A stretch of DNA of 31,767 nucleotides from positions 1-31,767 of IMG/VR virus record IMGVR_UViG_3300033155_000623; one strand, given 5' to 3'. Position numbers and translations under genes: made by a program. Positions 13,796 through 22,400 of this stretch are shown here, in pieces. This DNA is from a virus. Numbering within the stretch: position 1 is the first letter of the stretch; every line of letters begins with the position of its first letter. Below the pieces are notes generated by a model that searched no databases, was not told the DNA's origin, and was given only the letters and a program-made list of their open reading frames with translations.

Positions 13796-14013
13796 TAGTC
13801 ATTTGTATTTGGATCTCCCCACGGAGTAGATTCTTCACATGCATCTTGGGCACACTGTATATACTCTCTATCTCCTTCTGATAAGACAGACCAAAATTTA
13901 CTAATGGAAAGAGTGTGTTCATAGACTTCATCTGCATGATCTAAATGATAATTGCTTTCCATCCAGGTTTGCAATTGATCCATTCTATCATTAATCTTCT
14001 CTGTTAGATTCAA
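13795..14013 (-). CDS. Conserved small acidic phage protein (72 aa) between tRNAs
   Basis: TTG 14013 is preceded by AGAGGG with suitable spacing; an ATG at 13983 is an alternative. The product contains KINDRMDQLQTWMES and SKFWSVLSEGDREYIQCAQD, a pattern that recalls small conserved proteins of T4-like cyanophages. It is acidic, probably all-helical, with no known domain. The TAG stop shares its G with the 5' base of tRNA-Ala, so RNase P cleavage would cut the message within the stop codon. Confidence 0.7.
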   Translation of the reverse strand: MNLTEKINDRMDQLQTWMESNYHLDHADEVYEHTLSISKFWSVLSEGDREYIQCAQDACEESTPWGDPNTND

Positions 14014-14029
14014 ACTATCCCTCTAAAAC

Positions 14030-14105
14030 TGGAGCTACCGGTCCGACTCGAACGGACGACCTACTGATTACAAATCAGTTACTCTACCAACTGAGTTACG
14101 GTAGC
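14030..14105 (-). tRNA. tRNA-Thr (anticodon TGT)
   Basis: A 76-nt tRNA. Acceptor GCTACCG pairs with CGGTAGC, discriminator T, encoded CCA. The anticodon stem ACTGA/TCAGT encloses TTTGTAA (anticodon TGT). It is the first gene of the - strand operon. Confidence 0.95.
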
Positions 14106-14126
14106 AATGTCATATATTTATTGAAT

Positions 14127-14155
14127 ATTATATCAACCGCAATATTTTTTGTCAA
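14127..14155 (-). promoter_or_regulatory. Perfect-consensus sigma70 promoter for tRNA/fpr operon
   Basis: On the - strand, TTGACA (14150-14155) and TATAAT (14127-14132) are separated by exactly 17 nt. Transcription should start near 14120, about 15 nt before tRNA-Thr. A consensus host promoter implies early or constitutive expression by host polymerase. Confidence 0.9.
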
Positions 14156-14169
14156 CGTATATTTTACCC

Positions 14170-14177
14170 ATTAAATA
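14170..14177 (+). promoter_or_regulatory. T4-type late promoter element, 5 nt before ATG
   Basis: ATTAAATA is followed by CATAT and ATG 14183, with no Shine-Dalgarno site. It is divergent from the tRNA operon promoter. Confidence 0.5.
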
Positions 14178-14182
14178 CATAT

Positions 14183-14734
14183 ATGGACTTATTATCATTT
14201 TCACACGGGCAAACACAAAGCAAACTTTGGTTATGTGATACTATTGAACAGTATATACCAAAAGATGCCGTGGTTGCCATACTTGGATGCTGGTATAATA
14301 TGTTAGGTTTTATGCTTTTAACTCGTAACCGAGACATGTATCAGCACATCTTAGGTGTAGATATTGACTCAGAGGCGATTAGAGGCGCTGACATTTTGTG
14401 TCAGGGCTTTATGTTGGGCAAAAACTCACAAATTAGAAACGTTTGTCAGAACGCAGATACGTATAATTTGCAAGGACATAGAGTTGTTATTAACACTAGT
14501 GTAGAGCATATGAAAGACGATTGGTACAACAACGTTGATCCTGGCGCTCTAGTTTGTATTCAATCAAGTGATGTCACTGAACACAGAAAACCGTGGTTAG
14601 TAACAAATCCTTGTGTCACATTAGAAGCATTAAAAGAACGATTTCAATTTACTGAACTTTTATTTGCTGAAACAAAATATTTTGATTACGGGAGTGCGAG
14701 TTACAATCGTTACATGATCATCGGAAAAAAATAA
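14183..14734 (+). CDS. Methyltransferase-like (Rossmann fold) protein
   Basis: The 183-residue protein has AVVAILGCWYNMLGFML in the motif I position (GCWYN in place of GxGxG), ILGVDIDSEAI with the acidic residue after strand 2, and VVINTSVEHMKDDW at the motif IV position. This is a divergent class I methyltransferase fold; the unusual glycine loop means SAM binding is not certain. It is coupled to the radical SAM gene by a TAATG overlap, which suggests the two act in one pathway. A late element lies 5 nt before its ATG. Confidence 0.55.
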   Translation: MDLLSFSHGQTQSKLWLCDTIEQYIPKDAVVAILGCWYNMLGFMLLTRNRDMYQHILGVDIDSEAIRGADILCQGFMLGKNSQIRNVCQNADTYNLQGHRVVINTSVEHMKDDWYNNVDPGALVCIQSSDVTEHRKPWLVTNPCVTLEALKERFQFTELLFAETKYFDYGSASYNRYMIIGKK

Positions 14735-15873
14735 TGTACGATTATGCAGACATTAAGACAGTTCATTTAGAAATTACAGAAAAATGTAATGCGGCATGTC
14801 CTATGTGTGCAAGAAATATAAACGGCGGAGAAGATAATCCATGGCTACAAAATGCCGAATTATCTCTCAATGATATTATTACTATATTCCCTACTGAGTT
14901 TATTAAACAAATTACGCATATGTATATGTGTGGTAACTACGGAGATCCTATTGTTGCAAAAGATACATTAAGAGTATTCAAATATTTTAGAGAAGTTAAT
15001 CCAACAATATATTTGAGCATGAATACGAATGGTTCTGCAAGACCTAAACAATGGTGGAAAGAATTAGCAGAAATAATAGGTAACGGATATGTAATTTTTA
15101 GCATCGACGGATTAGAAGATACTAATTATTTGTATCGTAAAAACACAATATGGGAAAAGATTATAGAAAACGCAGGATCGTTTATTGATGCCGGTGGAAA
15201 TGCTCATTGGGAGTATATAGTTTTTGAACACAATGAACATCAGGTAGAAGAGGCCAGAAGACTTGCAGAGCAAATGGGTTTCCAAAAGTTTCAAGTAAAA
15301 ACATCTAGTAGATTCTTTTCTAGTGTGTCTGGAAGCACTAAGTCATACATCAAAACAATCGACAGACATGGCTCTGAAATCGTCATTAGAGAGCCCAGAG
15401 GGGCGGCCTACGACAACTTATACACTAAAGAGATGTCGAGTATAGCCGAAGAAAAAGACATCATATTTCCAACAAAAAAAGAAGATTTATTAGGCAAATT
15501 AAACCCAGAATTATTTGATTCTAGGTCTCCTGTACAACAACATTACGACTCTACACCCGTTACTTGCAAAGTAAAAGAAGAAAAAAGTGTATATGTAAGT
15601 GCTGAAGGAATACTACAACCTTGCTGTTGGGTAGCAGGTCAAATGTATAATTGGTATCATACGCCTAAAGGTAGTCAGATATGGTCTGTAATTAATGAAG
15701 TAGGAAAAGACAAAATCAATGCCCTTAATTATACGATTGAAGAAATTTTAGAGAGTGGATACTTTGATCTGATTGAAGATAGTTGGAGTAAGTCTACATG
15801 TAATGACGGTAAACTTCAAGTGTGTGCAAAGACATGTGGATCAAACGATGCCTTTGCACATCAATATATTTAA
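14734..15873 (+). CDS. Radical SAM protein with SPASM-like Cys-rich C-terminus
   Basis: The 379-residue protein has EKCNAACPMCAR with C18, C22 and C25 (Cx3Cx2C), which binds the radical SAM 4Fe-4S cluster, followed by barrel strands such as YLSMNTNGSARP and YVIFSIDGLED. The C-terminal part has further cysteines (VTCKVKEEK, QPCCWVAG, STCNDG, VCAKTCG), as in SPASM/twitch domains that bind auxiliary clusters in peptide- or sugar-modifying enzymes. The substrate is unknown. It needs Fe-S assembly, SAM and low-potential electrons, and the window also encodes IscU, MetK and Fpr. Its stop shares TTAA with the convergent peroxiredoxin stop. Confidence 0.85.
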   Translation: MYDYADIKTVHLEITEKCNAACPMCARNINGGEDNPWLQNAELSLNDIITIFPTEFIKQITHMYMCGNYGDPIVAKDTLRVFKYFREVNPTIYLSMNTNGSARPKQWWKELAEIIGNGYVIFSIDGLEDTNYLYRKNTIWEKIIENAGSFIDAGGNAHWEYIVFEHNEHQVEEARRLAEQMGFQKFQVKTSSRFFSSVSGSTKSYIKTIDRHGSEIVIREPRGAAYDNLYTKEMSSIAEEKDIIFPTKKEDLLGKLNPELFDSRSPVQQHYDSTPVTCKVKEEKSVYVSAEGILQPCCWVAGQMYNWYHTPKGSQIWSVINEVGKDKINALNYTIEEILESGYFDLIEDSWSKSTCNDGKLQVCAKTCGSNDAFAHQYI

Positions 15874-16391
15874 CCTAATAATTCGTCGCCTTCGTCCCAA
15901 GCACAACCAGTTAATCCACCTGCTTGTAATGCTTTAAGTGTTCTTAATACTTCATCTGCATTTCTGCCTGTATCTAGTGCATTGATCGATGCATGTTGAA
16001 TAGTTCTGTCTTTATCAAAGATAAACGTTGCTCTATAACAAACACCTGCTTCTTCATGTACAATACCTAATTCACGTGATAATGCTAGTCCGCAGTCTGC
16101 GGCTAGAGTGTGATTGATACCGCCTATCAATGCATTCTCTTTCTTCCATGCAAGTTTACAAAACTCATTGTCGCCTGAGATACCAACAACATTAGCATGT
16201 TCTGCTAAAACGTCCATACCAGCAATCTCTGTTGGACAAACAAACGTAAAGTCTTTAGGATAAAAATAAACTACAGACCAATCTTTTTTGTGTGGTGTGT
16301 AATTTTCATGTATGTCTACTTGGACAAACTCGTTATTTTCATCAATACCCGGCAATGAGAATGCGGGAAATTTATCGCCTACTGTTTTCAA
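15870..16391 (-). CDS. Peroxiredoxin (AhpC/TSA family, 2-Cys type)
   Basis: TTG 16391 is the start; AGGAGA lies 6 nt upstream and no ATG fits. The 173-residue protein has KDFTFVCPTEI with peroxidatic C52, a catalytic arginine in VCYRATFIFDKDR, and resolving C163 in GCAWDEGDELLG, in the place where AhpC-like proteins have CPxxW. It reduces hydrogen peroxide or alkyl hydroperoxides; the reductase partner is not in the window. A phage copy may protect host metabolism, including ribonucleotide reductase and Fe-S enzymes, from oxidation during infection. Confidence 0.9.
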   Translation of the reverse strand: MKTVGDKFPAFSLPGIDENNEFVQVDIHENYTPHKKDWSVVYFYPKDFTFVCPTEIAGMDVLAEHANVVGISGDNEFCKLAWKKENALIGGINHTLAADCGLALSRELGIVHEEAGVCYRATFIFDKDRTIQHASINALDTGRNADEVLRTLKALQAGGLTGCAWDEGDELLG

Positions 16392-16429
16392 TATGTTCTC
16401 CTAAATAAGTTATTGTGTAGTATTTACTT

Positions 16430-16437
16430 GATTTATA
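16430..16437 (-). promoter_or_regulatory. Late-type promoter element for peroxiredoxin
   Basis: TATAAATC on the - strand, 38 nt before the TTG start, followed by a leader with AGGAGA. A second possible element, AGTAAATA, lies at about 16420-16427. Confidence 0.4.
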
Positions 16438-16521
16438 AAGAGTAAAAATATTTTTTGGCGATAGAAGGCATATATACTTATATGTCACAATTTTGTAACA
16501 TAACTGACACAATAGGTACAT

Positions 16522-16611
16522 ATGATAAGATTATACAAAAAATTACATAAAATAATGAAGGCAGGAAGAATCCATAAAGTTTGGAACAGAGTGTGTCCTT
16601 TAGAGAATTAA
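16522..16611 (+). CDS. Possible very small basic peptide (29 aa)
   Basis: ATG 16522 opens a 29-residue frame, MIRLYKKLHKIMKAGRIHKV followed by WNRVCPLEN, strongly basic. It is the only + strand candidate in the 335-base stretch 16392-16726, which otherwise holds the peroxiredoxin promoter and AT-rich sequence. There is no clear ribosome site, so the call is weak. Confidence 0.25.
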   Translation: MIRLYKKLHKIMKAGRIHKVWNRVCPLEN

Positions 16612-16726
16612 GATTCTTTTAACTTAATCACCGTTTTATTTTCTTTCTTTTTATTCAATAACTGAACTCTACGATTCCTTTGTTGGTTGGAACGCAACCG
16701 ATTTGAAAACCTACGTCTCTTATTAA

Positions 16727-17686
16727 CTATCTAAGTTTTATAAATTTTGGATCTAGTTTCTCGTAAAAATAATCAGCAACCATACCATTAGCCATTTTGC
16801 TCATGTGTCTATAATCTCGGTTGCGATAAAAATAACTCTTACATCTTGGTATAAGTTTTTGTAAAAAGAAATATGCATCACTATCACTTATAAGATCACC
16901 TAAATTATTGTGTGCCGCTAATTGATGATAGATTGCTTCTAAAGAAGGCCATCTAGGTGTAGAGTATAATTGATACTCCTGTGTGCATAATAATATAAAA
17001 ATTTCATAAGGGATATCTTTATATTTAAAATCATAGTCACGCATATATGCATGAGCCTCAGGGAAATGAGAATGCAGGATTTTTTGCATGTCCGGGTCCC
17101 AACACCATGGGGGAATAAATGCTATTTCTGATCCCATTGGCCATTCGTATTCTTTTAAGATATGTATCTTTGCTTCAGTTGAATTAGCATCTGCAAGTTG
17201 ATCTGCTGTTGCACCGCCATGTAAATTAAATAGACAGAATGTGTGTTGTACATCAAAGTACTTTCTCATTTTATCTACAATAAGATGATATGATTCAGGA
17301 CCTAATCCATCAACTCCACCGTTAAGAATTGGAATATTACATCGTTCTTGTAATTGACTAGGCCAACTATGTTCTAAAGGGCCACCTACGTTCATAGTAA
17401 AACTATCACCGATAGCCAAAATGATCTTTGCTTTTTCTCCGTCTACATTTAAGTCTTCGTAATTATAGTCTGCACGAAATCCCCATGAGTTGAACGTGTA
17501 GTCAAAATCTCTCTCAGGATGTAGTTCCATATATGAATTGTAGAATGCCATGTGTCTAAACATGTCATCTGATGCACAGTACTTGACAGTTTTGTTTCTA
17601 AATTTTAATAGTTGGCGCCACAGAGTTTTAGGTAGACCGAATCCTTTAGGTGTCATGTCCATCTTTTTTCTAAGTTCCTCGATCAA
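16727..17686 (-). CDS. SGNH-family hydrolase-like protein
   Basis: TTG 17686 preceded by AAGAGA is the likely start (319 residues); ATG 17662 is an alternative. Block I is IILAIGDSFTMNV with S95, a glycine-bearing NGGVDGLGPES fits block II, FNLHGG fits block III, and RDYRHMS with D291 and H294 is the D-x-x-H of block V. The order and spacing fit an SGNH esterase/acetylhydrolase of the kind that removes or adds acyl groups on polysaccharides. No signal peptide is visible. It overlaps the DUF1289 gene by 17 bp and is the last gene of the metK-iscU transcript. Confidence 0.65.
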   Translation of the reverse strand: MIEELRKKMDMTPKGFGLPKTLWRQLLKFRNKTVKYCASDDMFRHMAFYNSYMELHPERDFDYTFNSWGFRADYNYEDLNVDGEKAKIILAIGDSFTMNVGGPLEHSWPSQLQERCNIPILNGGVDGLGPESYHLIVDKMRKYFDVQHTFCLFNLHGGATADQLADANSTEAKIHILKEYEWPMGSEIAFIPPWCWDPDMQKILHSHFPEAHAYMRDYDFKYKDIPYEIFILLCTQEYQLYSTPRWPSLEAIYHQLAAHNNLGDLISDSDAYFFLQKLIPRCKSYFYRNRDYRHMSKMANGMVADYFYEKLDPKFIKLR

Positions 17687-17894
17687 AACTGATCTCTTTA
17701 ATACGTTGCATAGCCTTCTTATTTATTTCTGCTTTATCTTCATTCGTAAAAATGCGCCAGTTAGCAATTTCATCTATTGTTCTACCACAACCTTGACATA
17801 CTTGATGTGTTTCAAAATCTAAGTTGCATATTCCTTTGCACGGTGATTTAACAATTTTTGTCTCTGTAATCTTTGACTGCTTGTTTAATGGCAT
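17670..17894 (-). CDS. DUF1289 family Cys-rich protein
   Basis: The 74-residue protein has SPCKGICNLDFETHQVCQGC followed by GRTIDEIANW, the four-cysteine pattern (Cx3C, Cx2C) and W-containing helix of DUF1289, small proteobacterial proteins thought to bind a metal or Fe-S cluster. ATG 17894 places its first 47 bp inside the 3' end of iscU in a different frame; no closer standard start exists before the first cysteine. The link to iscU suggests a role in Fe-S or metal handling, by inference. Confidence 0.75.
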   Translation of the reverse strand: MPLNKQSKITETKIVKSPCKGICNLDFETHQVCQGCGRTIDEIANWRIFTNEDKAEINKKAMQRIKEISFDRGT

Positions 17895-18228
17895 CTTCCG
17901 CTAATACCGAGCAATGGATCTTGACTGGAGGGAGTGAGAGTTCTTCCGCGAGTTCAACGTTTTTAATTGCTTCTGCTTGTTCGAGGCTTTTCCCTTTGAC
18001 CCATTCTGTGAGGAGACTGCTTGATGCAATTGCAGACCCGCACCCATACGTTTTAAACTTAGCATCTTCAATAACTCCTTCGTCATTAACTTTGATTTGC
18101 AACCTCATCACGTCTCCGCATGCCGGTGCGCCTACCATTCCCGTACCTATACCGTCTTCGTTAGGATCCCATTTGCCAACATTACGAGGATTTTCATAAT
18201 GATCGATTACTTTATCACTATAAGCCAT
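17848..18228 (-). CDS. iscU: Fe-S cluster assembly scaffold IscU
   Basis: ATG 18228 gives 126 residues that align from memory with E. coli IscU almost end to end: MAYSDKVIDHYENPRNVG, GMVGAPACGDV with C37 and D39, YGCGSAIASSS with C63, and LPPVKIHCSVLAEDA with H105 and C106. All cluster ligands and the LPPVK site for the HscA chaperone are kept, so it should work with the host IscS and HscAB. The native ribosome site is weak, but a 17-codon upstream ORF with a strong site overlaps its start. Phage iscU genes are known in marine viruses. Here it is followed by DUF1289. Confidence 0.93.
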   Translation of the reverse strand: MAYSDKVIDHYENPRNVGKWDPNEDGIGTGMVGAPACGDVMRLQIKVNDEGVIEDAKFKTYGCGSAIASSSLLTEWVKGKSLEQAEAIKNVELAEELSLPPVKIHCSVLAEDAIKQAVKDYRDKNC

Positions 18229-18271
18229 GAGTACCAACTCTCGTTGATACTACGTTGATAGTCTGATTCAT
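18218..18271 (-). CDS. Possible 17-aa leader peptide overlapping iscU start
   Basis: ATG 18271 is preceded by AAAGGAG with 7-nt spacing, a far better ribosome site than that of iscU. It encodes MNQTINVVSTRVGTHGL, ending in TAG 11 bases into iscU. Ribosomes ending here could restart on the iscU ATG. No runs of one amino acid are present, so classic attenuation is not indicated. Confidence 0.4.
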   Translation of the reverse strand: MNQTINVVSTRVGTHGL

Positions 18272-18293
18272 AATTAGACTCCTTTGTCTAAGT

Positions 18294-19427
18294 CTATTTA
18301 TTCTTAACTGTTTTCTTCTTTGGCTTTTCTTCCGGGAACAAGTCGAGTTTTTCCCAAGGTAAGTATTCTTTTCCGAAGTGACCGTAATTTGTAGTCGCTC
18401 CGTATATAGGGGAAAATAGATCAAATCTATCAATGATGCCTTTAGGTGATAAGTCTACGTTATCTGTAATCCATTTAGTTAAATCTCTACTATCTCTATC
18501 ACTTTCTACATAAACACTTGTTGGTTGTTCTACACCAATTGCATAACTTAATTGAATGTTAGCCCAATCTGCTTGTCCACTTGCTACAATATTTTTTGCA
18601 AGATAACGAGCCATATATGCCGCTGATCTGTCTACTTTAGATGGGTCTTTTCCACTAAATGCTCCTCCACCATGAGGCGCCATACCACCATATGTGTCTA
18701 CTATAATTTTTCTACCAGTCAGACCTGAATCTCCGTCAGGTCCACCAATAACAAATCTACCTGTTGGATTAATTAAGTATTGCGTGTTTTCATCTAAAAG
18801 TTCTTCTGGTAATGTTTTCTGAATTACTTCTTGTATCTGTGCCCTCACAGTCTCTATATCGACCTGCTCTACGTGTTGTGTAGAACAAACTACCTTATCG
18901 ATGCGTTTAACTGTGTTATCGTCATTATATTCTACAGTGACTTGTGACTTAGAATCAGGACCCAACCAAGGAAGCATACCATTCTTTCTAATAACAGAAA
19001 GCATTTCTACGATTCTATGAGAGTAATACAAAGGTGCGGGCATATATGTTTCAGTATCTTTAGTTGCATAACCGAACATGATACCTTGGTCACCTGCGCC
19101 AAATGTATCTGTACCTAATGCAATGTCAGGAGATTGTCCGTGCAACAGATTAGAAATTGTTAAATTGTTCCAATGAAATCCTTCTTGCTCGTATCCTATA
19201 TTTTTTACTACTCTGCGTACAAGATATTCAACATCTAAACTATCGATTTGTCCTTTATATTCACCTGCAACTACTACTTGATTAGTAGTAACTAACGTTT
19301 CACAGGCACAACGTAGAGTAGGATCTTTATGTTGCATAAACGAATCAAGTATAGCATCACTGATTGCATCTGCAACTTTATCCGGGTGTCCTTCAGAGAC
19401 ACTCTCACTCGTAAAATAATAACTCAT
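18294..19427 (-). CDS. metK: S-adenosylmethionine synthetase
   Basis: The 377-residue protein is near full length (E. coli MetK is 384). SEGHPDKVAD holds H14, D16 and K17 of the ATP site; GAGDQGIMFGYA is the first signature; GGPDGDSGLTGRKIIVDTYG, then GGGAFSGKDPSKVDRSAAY the second. It makes SAM from methionine and ATP. The N-terminus MSYYFTSESVSEG is as expected and the lysine-rich tail is phage-like. AAAGGA lies before ATG 19427 and a near-consensus sigma70 promoter before that. It could raise SAM for the methyltransferases and radical SAM enzyme here, or keep SAM up for phage DNA methylation. Confidence 0.95.
   Translation of the reverse strand: MSYYFTSESVSEGHPDKVADAISDAILDSFMQHKDPTLRCACETLVTTNQVVVAGEYKGQIDSLDVEYLVRRVVKNIGYEQEGFHWNNLTISNLLHGQSPDIALGTDTFGAGDQGIMFGYATKDTETYMPAPLYYSHRIVEMLSVIRKNGMLPWLGPDSKSQVTVEYNDDNTVKRIDKVVCSTQHVEQVDIETVRAQIQEVIQKTLPEELLDENTQYLINPTGRFVIGGPDGDSGLTGRKIIVDTYGGMAPHGGGAFSGKDPSKVDRSAAYMARYLAKNIVASGQADWANIQLSYAIGVEQPTSVYVESDRDSRDLTKWITDNVDLSPKGIIDRFDLFSPIYGATTNYGHFGKEYLPWEKLDLFPEEKPKKKTVKNK
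18295..18302 (-). promoter_or_regulatory. Late-type element embedded in the metK stop
   Basis: The last codons of metK read AAT AAA TAG and form AATAAATA on the - strand. The predicted start near 18289 gives a short leader with AAAGGAG, so iscU, DUF1289 and SGNH could be transcribed late independently of metK. Confidence 0.5.
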
Positions 19428-19445
19428 ATATGGTCCTTTTAGTAT

Positions 19446-19474
19446 ATTGTATACTAATATTTAATACGAGTCAA
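19446..19474 (-). promoter_or_regulatory. Near-consensus sigma70 promoter for metK
   Basis: On the - strand, TTGACT (19469-19474), 17-nt spacer, TACAAT (19446-19451): 10 of 12 consensus bases with ideal spacing. The start would be near 19439, a few bases before the AAAGGA site. It suggests early expression by host polymerase. Confidence 0.75.
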
Positions 19475-19493
19475 GGGGTAGGTAGAAAAAGTT

Positions 19494-22400
19494 TTAACTA
19501 ATTAAATCCCAGCAATCACAGTTACAATGAATAACTTGTTCAATTGCCTCATCTGCTGATTGAGGTGGTACAAACGGAGGAGGTGCAGTTGTTGGTCCAC
19601 CACCGCCATCATTGTCTCCACCGCCACCACTTCCTGGCGTGAAGTCAGGTCCATCTCCGGGGTCGCCTTCATTACCTGGAGGAGGATCTCCGACTAAATC
19701 AGGAGGACCAGATGGAACTGTGGGTCCTACTTGAGGATTAGGATCCTTATTAATAATCGGATCGTAATTACCAGGACCTTCACCGTCTATAGGTTCAAAA
19801 ACAGGATCAACATATTTACCCCCGGCTCCTGTTGGGGGAGGGCCGTCTGGACCATATGGTCGAGGCCAACTTGGGTTAGTAAATTGTACATCATCAACCT
19901 CAATACCTTCTCTTGCGCCTTCAACAGTTCCATTATTTACTAGAGTTCGATGAATATTGTTTGGAATAATATCTGGTATATTGTTGTTTACTGGTATGCC
20001 ACAATTTGCTAGAGTTCTGTCATTGCGTTCTTGTCGTAATTGCGCCATAATATTTTGTCCTACATCGCAATTTCTATCTATAATAAGTTCTAGTGTTACT
20101 CTTGCTCCTATTCCTCGCGGTTGATTCCAATCTGAATAGTCCGGCATACTGTCAACAAAAGTTACTAAGTCTTGGTTACTATAAACAAAAGGATCTCTTG
20201 GAATTTCAACTCGTCCTAATGCATTATATCTACTGCGTTGCTCAACTTTCATTTGCTTACCTAATATTCTCCATTGAAGTTCAAGGGCGTTTAATGAATC
20301 TCTGTATGATGAGTTTGCAATACTAGAAATTTCTGAGTTGGCGGCATTAATATAATATTGCGTAACAGAATTATAATTATAACTAGATCCAAATGGTGAG
20401 TTAGTTCCGCCTGTAGGGGGTTGCCAACTATAAGTGCCTATTGGGGGATATTCAGGCTCTCCAATAACATCTACGTTGGCAACAGGGGCACCGTATCCTG
20501 GATTTGAATCTTGGTAGTTAGGATAAATACCACCTGGATCTTCAAAACCAACAGGTGGATCAGTTGGCTTTGGTATTCCAGAACCTTCCCAATTTGCGCC
20601 GGGGATGCCTGTAGCAAAATAAGTAGCAAAACCATCATAAACTTCTGCTCCTTGAACTCTTCCAAATGTCCCGGCGCCATTACTACCTGTTTGTGCATCA
20701 TTTCTGCCTATAGCGCCGATATTAATTTTTGACCCGTCTGAATTAAATGTTGTATAATTAATAGTGACTGCTGGATCCGGAGCACCACCTCTTCCATATC
20801 CTCCACCGTCATTAGTTAGTGGGGTATATTCACCTTGACTTGGTTTAATTCTATAACCTGCCGCCCACAATGAAGGTTGCCATTGATTATCTGTGTACTG
20901 TTTAGGATCATATGGCTCACCAGTATCCGGATCTACGAGTACATAGAGATAAGGATTATAATCTGGTAGTGCAGGATCCGGTTGATAATCTCCATTGGGT
21001 TGATTTTGTACTGCGTCCCTAGTACCAGCAGTGCCAGAACCCATAGTACACGTATACTCTAATTCTAAAGTAATTGCGGCAGGTTCCCAAGATACTGCTA
21101 AAAATAGTTGTTGATATATTCTTGCTAAATCCGAACGAGGGCTAGTAACATTCTCTATTTCTTCATCACCTGCTAGATAGTCATAAATTTGATCCCATGG
21201 ATAAGGATTACCTGACATACACCCAAAAAAGTCATCCATACGATAACTACCTTTCCAGCCAGATCCTAATCCCATTTGTTCTACTACTGTATCTACTAAA
21301 AGTTCGTTAACTGGTTTTTGTAAAGTATCAGCAGTTGCTACTGTACCGTTTGCCCCTGGTGTGTCTGTGGATAATATTTCTAAGAACTCTAAACAATCAC
21401 CTAATTCACCAGGAGTTATTTGCTCAATATTACTAATTTGTAAAAAAGAATATCTAAGAGCGCCTGCGGCTAATGCTACTTGTGCAGGAAGAATTTCATT
21501 TTGGGATCCTAAATACGAATCATATCCTTTTGGCAAAGTTAATAGTGAACTAAAAGTTTGTCTTGCTGTGCCATCACTTGGATCTGGTTGTCCTTTTGTA
21601 AATAAAGTACCTACTCTGTCTCTAACTGTTGCAGTACCTATTGCATTATTAGTAGAACCATCCTCATTGTATATTAAGTAATATGTTTTTGAGCCTGTTG
21701 GTAAATTTAATGTATCATTATATAAAGGAACAGTTAGTGTTTTTCTAGCATCAAGGAACAAATACCAAGGATCTAATAAATCTGCTAAAGTTCGTACTTT
21801 TAAAAAATCATAGAATCCAGAATTAACATTACTAAAACCAATTCTAAAATTAAGAAAATAATTATTATCTGTTAATGATGATGCTACAACTTTTAAATTG
21901 TCTCCTGTTATAGTTAAAAAGGCTGTATATATTTTTCTTTCTTGTGCCGAAGTTCCAGATTTATTTTGTGTAGAAAGTTTTTTAATTTCATTAGCAGATA
22001 ATCCGGCCGCGCCCAATGCTAAATTTAAATCTTGTGTTATTCCTCCGGCTTCATGTAATTGTTGCAATAGAGTTGACGGGAAGCCAAAACGATCAAGCCT
22101 TCTGAAATCAAAGATTTTTTGAATTTGTTTTAAATCATATGCAAGACCGTTAGTATACAAAGATACACCAGTTACATCTCCTGTAATAAGATCATTCATG
22201 TTACTAAATGACCCTGCTAAAAATTCTTCTGAGTTTGCCGCTGTGTTTACTGTATCATTAGTATATTGACAGTAACTAGCCGCTTCATTGAATGATCCAC
22301 AAAAATCTTCGTAACGGGGCACTGCTTGACCTTCCTTACCGTTTTGTGCATGCCAGTTGAATTCATTATGTGCTTGTAGAGCATGACATCTAATCCATCC

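Noticed and set aside
13605-13937. A 110-aa open frame on the - strand across the tRNA genes
   Set aside because: It reads through tRNA-Leu and tRNA-Ala; the translated sequence is typical of tRNA-derived artefacts and has no ribosome site.
16608-16730. A strongly basic - strand frame (about 29-40 aa, NKRRRFSNRL...NKKKENK)
   Set aside because: No ATG or GTG and only a weak TTG without a ribosome site; kept out until conservation is shown.
15870-19427. Bacterial chromosome origin for the prx-iscU-metK block
   Set aside because: The genes are packed with phage-type overlaps and late elements and are flanked by tail, spike and phage RNR genes on both sides, so a phage context is far more likely.
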